This document shows, piece after piece, positions 20,036 to 31,492 of a stretch of 64,000 nt of DNA. The notes below the pieces were generated by a model. The model saw only the letters and a program-made list of their open reading frames with translations. It was not told the DNA's origin and ran no database searches. Source of the stretch: Hyparrhenia diplandra (Eukaryota; Streptophyta; Magnoliopsida; Poales; Poaceae); NCBI GenBank assembly GCA_015847255.1, contig JADLZK010007840.1:700001-764000 (forward strand), in the 5' to 3' direction. Within the stretch, counting starts at the first letter, position 1; every line of letters starts with the position of its first letter. Made by a program: the position numbers and the translations under genes.

Positions 20036-20340
20036 ATCTTTTTCTATCCCAGTGCATCCCATTCCAATAAAGAACTGGACATAATCGATGGTTACTATGT
20101 ACATGAGATTGTGTGGGTACCAAAGGAAAGGCGAAAAGGAGGAATGTTTATGGAGTGGAAGCATGCTAGGGGTGGAGCTTTCTTTATATGTTGGATGTGT
20201 GATACCTGATACCGGATAGGTAGGTATAGGTAGCTGTGAACATTTGTTCTACAATCAAGTTTCTAACAGTGCTTAGCATTTATGCTTTCCGGAGAAGAGT
20301 TGAAAAAGGTTGCTACGGCTACTTTGTATTGTCAATAAAT
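20036..20340 (-). repeat. Inverted A2 unit: the only minus-strand member
   Basis: In reverse complement the order is exactly that of A2 units: CTTCTCCGGAAAGCATAAAT, ACCTACCTATCCGGTATC, TATA box CATATAAAG (20,182-20,190), AAGCTCCACCCCTAGCATGC, then the motif GGAATGGGATGCACTGGGAT (20,047-20,066). TATA-to-motif spacing is about 125 bp, as in plus-strand A2 units. Transcription would run toward unit 18,481-19,200. Confidence 0.72.
20182..20190 (-). promoter_or_regulatory. TATA box of the inverted A2 unit
   Basis: On the minus strand CATATAAAG follows CACATCCAA and precedes AAAGCTCCACCCC. It gives a promoter facing left. Confidence 0.55.
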
Positions 20341-20805
20341 TAAATTCTGCACAGAAGATCATTATGTCAGTGATTCAATGTCATGAATATATATCCTTTC
20401 AGTGATAGAATAATGTTGCTTTGGAGTTGCTAGAAATGTACTCGTATTTCATTCTCAGATTTTTGTACATACTGTTATGTTATTCTGACATATTTAATTT
20501 CTTTTTTTTCAAAGGTGACACAAAGAACAGGCTACCATATATAAAGTTTGATAGTGCAATATAAGTAAGCACATGCTACAGAAGATGCAGCCTCCAATGC
20601 TCTCGAAAATCAGTTTGACCTACTATAACTAGTATAACCGCTACATTTTAAGCTGGTATACTTGTTTTTGTGTAAGGTAGCAAAGGCATGTTCGGCTAAA
20701 TACTACCTCTTGTCAAATAATGTTGTCATTTAGACATTTTAATTGACTTTTTCCCGCTTAATTAGTTTAGTTACCTAATTAGTTTAAGTAAAAACTACAC
20801 GGATT
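20341..20805. other. Intergenic AT-rich sequence, nothing recognised
   Basis: No ORF, A or B module, or transposon end is seen. The stretch ends abruptly at 20,805, where the truncated LTR of element 1 begins, so it is the left breakpoint of the retrotransposon nest. Confidence 0.4.
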
Positions 20806-21640
20806 TCTCTACCTATAAAAGGAGGCTCTCTCCCCTCATTCAAGACACACACCAATTCAATACAACACAAGGAGGAGCCACAATGTAATAGAGAGGAGAG
20901 AGTTCCATTCTTCTTCCCCCTCTTAGTTCTAATGGAGAGTGAGAGAGGAAAGGCTAGAAGGAAGTTTGGTTCCTTCTACCTGGAGTTGTCGGTCTGCCCC
21001 TGGTGTGCCGCGGCTCCTAGGAAGTCGGAGTGCTGGAGTTGTCGGTACCCACTTCGCTTGTACCTCTGCAAGCTACTTACACTTTGGTGAGAAAGCTTGT
21101 GATTATCTTTTGGCTTATTGTTCTTCAAGTATATTATCTTAGCTGTTATCGACTTGCGGGATTGGTAGTCGTACCTTCGGGTCGTAACTCTTGGAGAAGG
21201 AACTCTTTGACCAGGGAACCTTGTACGACCCAAGAGTTGTGGATGGTAGTGCAAACGTGGTGTTTGGGCTAGCGTTCACCTACCTTTTGCGGTGCATCCC
21301 ACGGTTGAGGGGGTAGGCGGCTTGGTCGTGACAAGCCTTGTCCGTCCCTTGAAATCCCCCCACGTTCGGCTGTGTCGTAGAGCTAATTGCCGGACTCTAC
21401 CCATTTGGGAGCGGGCCGGTGCCCGAAGTGAGTAGACAACAGACTTTAGAAATCCCTGCCTGAAACCTGAGCCCATAAAGATACCTCACTATCCATAGTT
21501 ATCCTAGGGTGACCCTACTCAAAGATTAGAGCGCAACCGTTCCTCGTGGAAAATACGATACTACGAATATTTCGGGTGAAAGCTACAACGACAATTCCGT
21601 GCGCTATGGATTTATACGTGTGCGTTAAGAAACGTCAACA
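20806..21640 (+). mobile_element. Element 1 5' LTR, 5'-truncated
   Basis: It matches 26,603-27,434 base for base apart from scattered indels. It contains the core promoter ACCTATAAAAGG at 20,811-20,822 and ends AAACGTCAACA. The first ~645 bp of the LTR, including its TG end, are missing. The PBS follows directly. Confidence 0.85.
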
Positions 21641-21648
21641 AGCTTTTA

Positions 21649-21665
21649 CGCGCCGTTGCCGGGGA
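21649..21665 (+). promoter_or_regulatory. Primer binding site (tRNA-Asp) of element 1
   Basis: CGCGCCGTTGCCGGGGA lies 8 bp after the LTR end and matches the complement of the plant tRNA-Asp 3' end (TGGCGCCGTTGCCGGGGA) except for its first bases. This sets the plus orientation. Confidence 0.8.
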
Positions 21666-22207
21666 ATGGTTGTCGTAATTCTCGAGCCTAGAACACCCGT
21701 GTGTTGTATCTAAAAAAATAGTTATTTATTTCTCTCTTTCAAAATGAAGCCTACTCCATTTGAAAACCTTTTGCTTCAATGAGGGAGTTCACAAGAGCCA
21801 CAATCTTTTTAAAACCAAATTTTTTTTCGGCTATGAACTCACCTAATTTAAAAAAAAAAAAAAACTTTTGGTTCGGGCACTCAATCTCAGGTGACCATTT
21901 TGAAAATCTATGTTGCCACCTATGAGATTTCGAGGAGTTATAATCTTGCCTCGGCATTCTCGCATGATTCAAATTCCGGGTGGAATTTGTTTACGCTCTC
22001 CCTCTTCGAGGGAAAGCAAGACAATAGTACACTATTGTCGTAGGAAGTTTGAATGGGGACTGAGAAGAAATCAAAAGACAATTTTTGTCTAGCATTCTTC
22101 CCCATCAATGCCTACCAAGGACAATCCTCGATTTCAAATAGGATGAGGAGGAGTCCATAGGTGCAGCCTAGGCCAGGTTTACAACGTTTATACATGTTGG
22201 CCTAGCC

Positions 22208-22740
22208 TTGTCATTACCCGATAGTGTGCTTTTGCATATCTTTTGTTCGGGTCTTGACATAGATGCTGCCCTACGCCTTGTCATGACCGTTGGAGGGTCG
22301 TTTGCACGTAAACTTGCAACGAAACATAGGAAAATTCTTGAACACATCCTAGAGAAGCTTGCTTCTCCCGTTGTAGAACATATTCCCCTCCATATTAAGG
22401 GCATGTCAAACATTGAGGAGCCCTCATCGGTCGAGCCATCCCCCCGTGCCGCCATTGGAACCGACCGTTGAGACCTCTCCCGAACCACGAACACTAAAGG
22501 AAGGAATGCTTCGTCCTTCAGATTCGCAATTGAATTCAAGGATGGTGGCAGAACCTCGAAAGCCGAGGTGCGCTTAGACTCCCATTTATACCCCATCCTT
22601 GATTTCAATCTTCTCATAGGCTACCCTCTCAAAAAGCTTTTTCATGAAAAAAAACCCATAGAGGAGAACCGTGATGGGAAGTTGGGAAAGATTGCTTCCG
22701 CCTCTCACACCTAGACATCCGAAAGGCGAAGCATGTCCCC
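22208..22740 (+). pseudogene. Gag C-terminus and protease-linker remnant
   Basis: The frame at 22,208-22,471 reads LPDSVLLHIFCSGLDIDAAL and continues VGGSFARKLATKHRKILEHI. This corresponds to the Athila-type Gag segment with a G-L...A-x-x-L...GGSF core. After a frameshift, DFNLLIGYPLKKLFHEK at about 22,600-22,650 parallels the element 2 sequence FDILIGHPLEKLL. Stops follow. It is the only coding relic in element 1. Confidence 0.65.
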
Positions 22741-23672
22741 AACCAAAACCCGTTCGAGGAGGCGAAGTTCATAACTCGATCGCTTCACCTAAGTTGCTTC
22801 CGCATCTTAGTGAAACGAAATACCTGTCGCTCTCACCCGAACACAAGTCATGTCCCTCGGCCGAAGAAAAGCGTTGTTCTTGACAATGGTCAAGATTCAA
22901 CGTTCGCCCTTCATGACACATCTTTTGAGGAGAAAACCTCATGTGCTATGGACATGCACGAAGCGATAACTCTTGAGACCAAGCGGAAATCTATTTTTGA
23001 GCATAACAAGTTGTGAATTGAGACTTCCTACATGCTCACCTTTGGGTCTTCTTGAGTTTGTCTTGCTTCTAGCCGAGTGCTTCAATGAAAATTACAACCA
23101 TCTCATGGTTCTCTTTGTAAACCTTTTTAAAGAATGGTTGCAAGTCGGCGTAGTAGCATGATGACGCTAACCTTGCAGCTTGAGCGTAATGCTAAATTCT
23201 TAGTGGTGAAACTAGGAACTTCACCCCCCATCGGCTACAGGATGTTCTCCCATGGTCAAGCTTACGACTATAAAGAAAGCACCGCTAGGAGATACCCCGG
23301 ACTATCTTAAAAAAAAAAAAGAGAGAGCACAAAAAGTCTTTTTTCTCTTCTTATTAATAAAAGCAAGAACATGTTATCAAGTTAGTATGCACCTTCGGTA
23401 TTCTTGTCGCTAACCATTGCGGTGGAGATCGATTAAGAAGAACAAAGAGGCATGCGACGCTCGAGAACATGAGGGCTACATCACAAAAAAAAAAAATTAT
23501 TATTATGATCATGGGTGACGGAACATGCTCAAGAGGAGACCGGACCTTGCACACTTGACTTTTACACAAAAGTCTAAGTGTGGGGAAGATGGTGACAATC
23601 CCAAGTTCCATCCACCAAGGGATCATACAAAAAAATGAGGGTGAATAAAAGATGATGTTAGCCCTACCTTGC

Positions 23673-23830
23673 TAAAAAAAAAAAAAAAAAAAAAGAGATG
23701 GAGAGAAAAGAAAAAAAAAAAAAGAGAAAAAAAGGGTAGAACAGAGAAAGTGAAAAAAAGTGAGAGAAAAAGAAAAAAATGATGTCAAAAAAAAAGAGAG
23801 AAGAAGAAAAAAAGTAATAATAAGAGAGGA
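23673..23830. repeat. Poly-purine low-complexity tract
   Basis: About 160 bp of almost pure A/G on the plus strand (A20 then GAGA/AAAG runs). A 74-codon Phe-rich minus frame over it is an artefact of this composition. Confidence 0.9.
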
Positions 23831-25335
23831 GAGGAGTACGTTGGCCCCACATGGTCAAGATAAACATCAATGAGCTGCTCGACTCCACCCTTCATTGCTT
23901 CAACAAGCAAGAAGGGCTCGTCTCTCATCCTTTCTTTGCTATCATCAAGACCCATGGCCCGCACACACGTCATGTGTGTGTATGGTCTAGCCTTGAGATG
24001 CACCGGGCCGAGCCATCAAGCAAACCCGCAGCAACTCCTTCAATGCTTCATCCATAAATTTGGACGGTATTTACACTCGGGTATGCAAAGGTAATATTCA
24101 CCATCTCGACTCATTTCTTGTCTCCATGAAAATAAAACTTTATGCTTCCCATGCCATGACACATGCTTTGAGTTTGGATGTACCTACATGGGCCCATGTA
24201 ATACATTCATAGGTCTTTTTAAATTGAGCATGGTGCTTAGGTTAAAAAGATCTCCTTTAATCGAACTTTGACTTGGTGTCAGAGCTAGGTTAATGAACTT
24301 AGAGTTTTGCTATCATGATCTTTGGGAGTATCTTATGTTGGAGATGAACCAAGGCTTTGCTTACACTGCCTCTTTTATGAGCCTTGCTTGAGTCATGATG
24401 AGGTGAACAAATAAAAATAAAATAAAATAAACTAAATAATAATCATAATAAAGGCTCCACGGTATTCTTGCCGGTAGAGCCATGTGTTTGTTTCCTTTTT
24501 GTTTTGTTTTCTTTGTTTAAAATAAAATAGGTACAAGAATAAGTGTGGGGAGATCTCTCAAGCATACAAGCACACCTACCCGAGATCTCCCCCAAGACAA
24601 ATGCACGAACACCGAGCAATTCACGATGGAGAAGGACAAGACGAACAACTACCATTAACTCCTTCCTCTTCAAACGGTGGTTTGTGCTACTCCCTCTCTC
24701 ACATCCTCCATGAAGTTTTGAGGTCTGAAATTGAACAAATCAAAAAGACAAAACTTCTTAAAAAAAAAAAAACTCCATCTCTAGTCTACCAATTGAGAAA
24801 TGGCATGCATACTCTTTATTCCTCGCCAAAACCATTTTTGATGAGCAACTACCTATTAGGGACCCCATGTTCATCTAAGCAATTGAGCTTTGAGATATGG
24901 TAGAATGACTTGACACTTGCTCTCTTATGCAATGAGACTTGGTTTTATCTTGAAAATTTAAAATAAAGCATGCTCATGGTTTGACTTAGCCAAATCCTAC
25001 CAAAGCCTGAATAATGACAAGAATATCCACTATAGCTACTTCCTCTTTTGTATTGAGTTTTGTCGGGCTCCGTTGATCCCACGTTGAGAGAGGCTCATAC
25101 TCCCAAGATCGAAAAAAAACACGTACACCCACATATACACGCCGGTTCTCACAATGAGAATTGCGCACAACATGCATCTTTACCATACACAAAATAAGTA
25201 CTCCATTCATTATATCATGATCATCTCCTGTTATCAAGAAAAATGTAGAGAGAAAGATACAGGCTGCAAAAAAAAAATAATAAGAGATGAAAAATGGACA
25301 CGTGTCAGAGGGCGAGTAGAGCCCACATCTCCGAA

Positions 25336-25392
25336 AAAAAAAAAAAAAAAAAAAAAAGAAAAAGAAAGAAAGAAAGAAAGAAAGAAAGAAGA
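25336..25392. repeat. A-run and (GAAA)n microsatellite
   Basis: An A24 run is followed by about six GAAA repeats inside element 1. It explains the long Phe/Ser-rich minus-strand frame 24,986-25,519, which is not a gene. Confidence 0.92.
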
Positions 25393-25943
25393 AATACTGT
25401 AAAGAAAAGTAGCCACGTATCTCTCTAGAAGCATACAAAAAGAAGGGAAGAGGATCATAAGTCAAGGAGTAACCACAAAGAAAATATATCACCAATATTC
25501 TCCACACACTTTTGCACATTTCGATCTAAGGGTATGACACTTCTTTCCAACGATCCGAGCTTGACCCGACAAAACATACAGAGGTGCGTATGCAACACTC
25601 CACTCCAAAGATCCACAAAACCCTGCAAAAAGATAGGATGAGTGAGAGCGAAGAGTGCTTTGGCAAGGAAACACAAATGAGTGACTATGTGAGAATCAAC
25701 CATGGAGCATTGCTATTTTATCTTTAAAAAAAAAAAAACCAACCAAATCTTTGCACATGAGTAGTAGCAAGGAGATACGATTTCATGACCGTTCCATTCC
25801 TCAATCATCCAAGAAAACATGGTAGCCACGCTTGAATGCTCACAAAGCAGGTGAGGCCCGGAATAACTTGTATGCAGGTCTACATCTTGGAGATTGAACC
25901 ACTTTAGTCCCTATGCCTTCACTCGAGGACGAGCAAAGGACTA

Positions 25944-25957
25944 AGTGTGGGGGAGTT
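25944..25957 (+). promoter_or_regulatory. Polypurine tract of element 1
   Basis: AGTGTGGGGGAGTT immediately precedes the 3' LTR start TGTTGACGG. It is the expected second-strand primer site. Confidence 0.8.
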
Positions 25958-27434
25958 TGTTGACGGTAGTTAACTACATATTTTATACCGTCAACATTAG
26001 TATAAAACTACCAAAACACAATAGTGACAGAGCTTTGAGCTAACCATTTCCACAAGTTTTGGTACTTCACCTGTTTTGCAGGACAATGTTGGAAACATAC
26101 ATATTTTGGGCCAAAAGCAAAGGGAAACGTATAAAGAATAACAAGGCCCTAAATGGACATGAGCAAAGCAAGGAGAAGAGAGGAGAAACGCCCAAAAATA
26201 TGAATATCAACATCTATACATAAGCCCAAGAAGTCGAGGCCCAAATCCAACATGAAATCATACCGGGCTGTAGGACATGGGTTTAGTATTTTGGGCATAA
26301 CTTTCTCATACGAAATCGGATTTCTGTGATCCATCAGTCAAAACGAAGCTTACTCCGAGGCCCACGCATTCCTACAAAATTTCAGGCCAAACGGCCCATA
26401 TCTTTGTGCGGGCGCACCAAGTGGTGCTTGTAGCGCACCTCGGCGGCCGCCAACCGGGCCCAACTTTCTCGAGGCGGTTCATTACTTTCCAAAAAGTGTG
26501 TTGCCGACGTTGGTTGGTCGGTTTGGGCTGATTAGGAAGGTATTCCAAGGTCAGTTTTGCTCCTTCCATGTGGGGATGGCTATCTTCCAGAGAGCCCCCT
26601 CCTCTCTACCTATAAAAGGAGGCTCTCTCCCCCTCATTCAAGACACACACCAATTCCATACAACACAAGGAGGAGCCACAATGTAATAGAGAGGAGAGAG
26701 TTCCATTCTTCTTCCCCCTCTTAGTTCTAATGGAGAGTGAGATAGGAAAGGCTAGAAGGAAGTTTGGTTCCTTCTACCCGGAGTTGTCGGTCCGCCCCGG
26801 TGTGCCGCGGCTCCTAGGAAGTCGGAGTGCGGAGTTATGGTGCATTCGCCGCTTGTACCTATGCAAGCTACTTACACTTTGGTGAGAAAGCTTGTGATTA
26901 TCTTTTGGCTTATTGTTCTTCAAGTATATTATCTTAGCTGTTATCGACTTGCGGGATTGGTAGTCATACCTTCGGTCGTAACTCTTGGAGAAGGAACTCT
27001 TTGACCGGGAACCTTGTGCGACCCAAGAGTTGTGGATGGTAGTGCAAACGTGGTGTTTGGGCTAGCGTTCACCTACCTTTTGCGGTGCATCCCACGGTTG
27101 AGGGGGTAGGCGGCTTGGTCGTGACAAGCCTTGTCCGTCCCTTGAAATCCCCTCTTGTTCGGCTGTGTCGTAGAGCTAATTGCCAGACTCTACCCATTTG
27201 GGAGCGGCCGGTGCACGAAGTGAGTAGACAACAGACTTTAGAAATCCCTGCCTGAAACCTGAGCCCATAAAGATACCTCACTATCCATAGTTATCCTAGG
27301 GTGACCCTACTCAAAGATTAGAGCGCAACCCTTCCCTCGTGGAAAATACGATGCCCTGAATATTTCCGGTGAAAGCTACAACGACAATTCCCGTGCGCTT
27401 GCGGATTTACGTGTCGCGTTAAGAAACGTCAACA
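25958..27434 (+). mobile_element. Element 1 3' LTR, complete (1,477 bp)
   Basis: It starts TGTTGACGGTAG and ends AACGTCAACA. A TATA box CCTATAAAAGG is at 26,610-26,620. A 9 bp palindromic pair CGTCAACA/TGTTGACG lies near the start. It is followed directly by CCTGG and element 2 LTR sequence in the opposite orientation. The left CCTGG duplicate is missing because the 5' LTR is truncated. Confidence 0.88.
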
Positions 27435-27678
27435 CCTGGTTTTGACGTTTTGTCCCGATTCTTGTTTGGGCTTGCCATTTGCTCCTTTGGGCCTTTTTCT
27501 ATTTGTTGATTTTATTTCTTTTTCTTTGTCTTTTGGCCCAACGTGATCATCCTTGAGTTTGTACCTGCAAGTGCAAATAAACACCGAAACTTTGGAATAT
27601 GTTAGTTGAAATCCCTATTTCTAGGTTGTTTTGGTGTTGTGTTGACGGTATTTAGTTTGTCGTTGGTTACCGTCAACA
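27435..27678 (-). mobile_element. Element 2 3' LTR stub (244 bp)
   Basis: It matches the outer end of element 2's other LTR (45,445-45,687) nearly base for base: CCTGGTTTTGACGTTTTGTC at one end and GTCGTTGGTTACC plus CAACA at the other. The rest of this LTR is lost, with element 1 lying in its place. Confidence 0.82.
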
Positions 27679-30400
27679 AACTCCCCCACACTTAGCCCTT
27701 TACTCGTCCTCGAGTGAAGGCACGAGGACTAAAGTGGTTCAATCTACAAGATGTAAGCTTGCATACAAAGGTTATTCCAAGCCTTACCTGCTTTGTGAGC
27801 ATTCATGGTGGCTACCAAGTTGTCTTAGAACAATTGAGCAATGGAATAGTATGAACTTCTCTCTTCTTGCTACTACTCATGCGCAAAGACTTGGTGAGTT
27901 TTTGAATTTTTTGAAAGAAATAGCATTGCTCTTTATGGTATTGACTCTCACAAAGTCACTCTTGTTTGAATTTTCCTCTCAAAGCACTCTTGTTTGATTC
28001 ACTCTCACTCATCCTATTTTGTAGTGTTTTTGTGGATCTTTGAATGGAGTGATGCCCTACGTACCTCTGCATGTTTTTGTCGGGTCAAGCTCGGATCGTT
28101 GGAAAGAGGTGCCATACCCTTAGATCGGAATGTGCAAAAGTGTGTGGAAAATATTGATGATATACATATTTTCTTTGTGATTACTCCTTGACTTAAGATC
28201 CTCTCCCTTCTTTTGTATGCTTCTAGAGAGATACAGGCTACTTTTCTTTTTCTTTTCTTCTTTTTTCTTTTTTTTTGGAGATGTGGGCTCTACTCGCCCT
28301 CGAACACGTGTCCATTATTCATCTCTTATTCTCTCTTCTTTTTTTTCTCTGCAGCCTATATCTTTCTCTCTGCATTTTTCTTGATAGGAGATGATCATGG
28401 TATAACGGAGTATTTATTTGGTGGATGGTGAAGATGCATGTTGTGCGCAATTCTCATTGTGAGAACCGGCGTGTATATGTGGGTGTACGTGTTTTTCGAT
28501 CTTGGGAGTATGAGCCTCTCTCAACGCGGATCAACGGAGCACGACAAAACTCAATGTAGTAGGAAGTAGCTATAGTGGATAATCATATCATTGTTCAGGC
28601 TTTGGTAGGATTTGGCTAAGTCAAACCATGAGCATGCTTTTTATTTTAAATTTTCGAAAATAAAACCAAGTCTTATTGCAAAAGAGAGCAAGCGTCAAGT
28701 CATTCTACCATGTCACAAAGATCAACTATTTAGATAAGCATGGGGTCCCTAATGGATAGTTGCTCAACAAAAATCTGTTTTTTTGGCGAGGAATAAAATG
28801 TATGCATGCCATGTATCAATTGGTAGATATAGAGATGGAGTTTTGTTAACTTGGTTCAGGTTTTGGCACTTAGATAAGTCACAAGACAAAATTTAATTTT
28901 TAACAAATCGCGTACCTTTGACTTGTGAGCCTCCCCCACACTTATTTTTGTACCTATTTAATTTTTCTTTTTGCACAAGGACAAAAACAAGTGGAGACAT
29001 ATACAATAATAATAAAACTTTATTGAATTTATAAATAATTTCAAATCAAGCACACCTTGAAGGAATTACGAATAATTGAAAGGGAAATACTGAGAATTTA
29101 AAACTAGTGCGCGCCTAATTATTGATAAAGAGGTAGAGCTCTTTTATTCGAAAAAGGTCAATGAGATCCACCGAGCGCTCTACCCCCATCTCCCTAGCGG
29201 TGAGTCGAAGTTCCTCATGCATGCTGACGTGTAAGTCTGCTAGCTTTTTCCTAAGGCGGATGTTGGCGCTATGCCTTTCTGCTAGCCTGCCTCTAAGGAT
29301 TCGGACATAGCTTGAGAGATCTGTGATCTTCTTCTGTACACTCTCAACCGTAGGACCCTCTTGGGGCACAATGTCGTCCCCAAAGAATCCTTTTGGCTAT
29401 CCCCGGATCTGAGGTTTGGGAACCCGCTTCTTCCATTCCCCATTTGGCATTTGTTCTAAGGTATATGGGAAGCAAGAATCGGATTTTTGGAAGAAACTGG
29501 ACAGATTTTTTTGTCGGGTTATTGGAGTATACTATGGTTTCTTCACGGTTGTCTATGGGGATATTTTCCTTTCCATTTGCCTTCCTTTTCTTTGGTGTCG
29601 GAGTTTCAAGCGGGGAAGGTAGGAGGGGGCTAGGTCTCTCTTTGGGGTCTCTCTCTTCTCAAGATATTTGGAAGCGAAGGTCATGGCTTTCTCTCAAGGG
29701 TACTAGTGCCATGGAGAAGAGAGAGAGAGTCTTGCTGCTTGTTTAGCTTAGGAGAGGAAGATTTGAGAGGAGGAGAAGAGCAAGAAGGAGTGGTGTGAAG
29801 AATGGAGAGGAGGAGGGTGGATTTTATAGGACAAATTGTCCTCTCTAGTTTGGCGGTCGAAATCTCGCGAGCACACCTTACTACCGCGGGTTGTGAGAAA
29901 GGAGAAGGTGATGGGACGAAATCCCGCACCCGGCGGGGCGGCCAGAGTGCGGGCGCACCCGGGTGGTGCGTGCGTGCACCACCAGTGTGTCCCGCCTGGT
30001 CGAAGTTTTTTGGCCACATTCGTTTCCTTTTACGAAAAGTTTTGAATCGATGTTTGCCGCGCGAGAAGCGTTTCCTTTCTTGCTGATCTCTAATTGATCC
30101 TCAAATTTGAATTTTGAAAATAGTTTATGCTTTGTTTAATTTAGAAAGTATGTATCCTTTGTGTAGCAAATGACCAGCATGGATTAAATAAAGTAAAAAG
30201 AAAATAATAAAGTAAATACTTTATTTAAAACAAAGTAAAAATGTATAGATAACTTTTTATGTTTTATTATTACCTCATATAGTTTTTTTTTTAGTTGTAA
30301 CAATTTTAATTATAAAAATACATTTTTTTATATGCTGATCATCACAAATTAATTTTCAAAGCATAAATCTATTCTATCGAGCTCTTGGTTAAGATCGGAT
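27679..30400 (-). mobile_element. Element 2: polypurine tract and 3' non-coding region
   Basis: On the minus strand CTAAGTGTGGGGGAGTT (27,679-27,695) is the polypurine tract. The following 2.7 kb lack pol sequence. They include a (CT)-rich run at 28,235-28,280 and stretches inverted relative to element 1. Another AAGTGTGGGGGAGG sits at 28,932-28,945. A 29,681-30,019 minus frame is rich in Pro and Ser and unconvincing. Confidence 0.7.
29115..29369 (-). CDS. Small coiled-coil ORF in the element 2 3' region (84 aa)
   Basis: It begins MPQEGPTVESVQKKI and continues with charged heptad-like sequence (LRGRLAERHSANIRLRKKLA) typical of a coiled coil, ending LFRIKELYLFINN. Athila-like and other plant gypsy elements can carry an extra ORF between pol and the 3' LTR, and this may be the end of one. 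It is not an env gene by any visible feature: no signal peptide and no membrane segment. Function unknown. Confidence 0.35.
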   Translation of the reverse strand: MPQEGPTVESVQKKITDLSSYVRILRGRLAERHSANIRLRKKLADLHVSMHEELRLTAREMGVERSVDLIDLFRIKELYLFINN

Positions 30401-30690
30401 CTTTGGCTCGAAGAAAAGCTTAAGGCGTTGACCGTTTACCTTTTGTATTTCACCTACGTCATCTTGGATTGTGATCGCGCCATGTGGCGATGTGTTGATG
30501 ATGGTGTACGGTCCTTTCCATTTGCTTCTCAGCTTCCCTTCGCCGAATAGTTTCACGGGAGTTGAATAGGAGTACTTTATCTCCGTGGTGAATTCTTTGA
30601 TTTTTATGCGCTGATCATGCCATCTTTTTGTGCGCTCTTTGTAGAGCTTTTGTACTCGCGTGGTGCGCCTTCTCTCGCCATTCTTCTAGT

Positions 30691-31487
30691 TCAGAAATTT
30701 GTCTCACGACGATTCTTTCCGGTGAGTCGACGTCCATATTCCACTTCTTGATGGCCCAATGAGCTCGATGTTCGGCTCAACCGGTAAATGGCAGGTTTTG
30801 CCATAGACCATTTGGTAAGGTGACATGCCGATGGGGGCTTTGTAAGCCGTCCGATATGCCCCAGAGCATCGGGTAGCTTGTTTTTCCAACCCTTCCCCAT
30901 CTCGTTGACCGTCTTCTCGCGGGATGTTTTTGATTTGTTTATTGGAGGTTTTCGGCTTGCCCATTTGGTTTTGCGGATGATAGGGGGTGGCAATATTGTG
31001 CGAGTGCCGAGCTCCTTCAAGAATGCCTTGAATGATTTGTCCTTGAAATGCGATCCTCCGGTCACCGATCACTATGCGTGGCGTTCCGAAACGGGGAAAG
31101 ATGATTTCATGGAACATCTTGCATGCGTGCTTGCCATCAGCAGCTCCGCATGGTAATGCCTCTACCCACTTTGACACGTAGTCCACCGCCACCGGGATGT
31201 ACTTCGCAATCATGGGACTTCTAGAATGGCCCCATGTAATCAATGCCCCACACGTCAAATATTTCTATTTGAAGGTTGTAGTGTAGGGGCATTGCATCAC
31301 GAAGCTGTGATGTTCCCCGTCTTCCGGCGGTTGTAGCATCTTCTAATGAACTCTTTAGTGTCGTCGTACATCGCCGGCCGGAAAGAATCCGCGACTTTGC
31401 CAAATTTTGGCTTGTGTGCGGAATACTCCCGGATGTCCGGCGTAGGGAGATGCATGACATTTCTCGATGATCGGCATTCCTTCCTCC
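30691..31487 (-). pseudogene. Element 2 integrase core, C-terminal part
   Basis: On the minus strand MPLHYNLQIEIFDVWGIDYM at about 31,300-31,240 begins the catalytic core (first Asp in GID). After a frameshift it continues VDYVSKWVEALPCGAADG, then FPRFGTPRIVIGDRRIAF (second Asp position in GD) and HNIATPYHPQ (the usual PYHPQ...E motif, with the Glu region disrupted). VYGKTCHLPVE follows. At least three frameshifts are present, so it is inactive. The order places it downstream of RT/RNase H, as in Ty3/gypsy. Confidence 0.85.
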
Positions 31488-31492
31488 CTTGG

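Larger units (their letters stand above)
21666..25943 (+). mobile_element. Element 1 internal region (non-autonomous Athila-like)
   Basis: The interior holds only a gag/protease remnant (22,200-22,900) and then ~3 kb of non-coding sequence. The latter has A- and GA-rich runs, AAGTGTGGGGAAGATG at 23,577 and AAGTGTGGGGAGATC at 24,541. The 3' kilobase (24,960-25,943) is homologous in inverted orientation to element 2 (27,690-28,660). No reverse transcriptase, RNase H or integrase is present, so mobility would depend on a relative. Confidence 0.75.

Noticed and set aside
24986..25519. 177-codon minus-strand ORF rich in Phe and Ser
   Set aside because: It is created by a poly(A)/(GAAA)n run inside retrotransposon element 1. 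No domain and no counterpart outside the low-complexity part.
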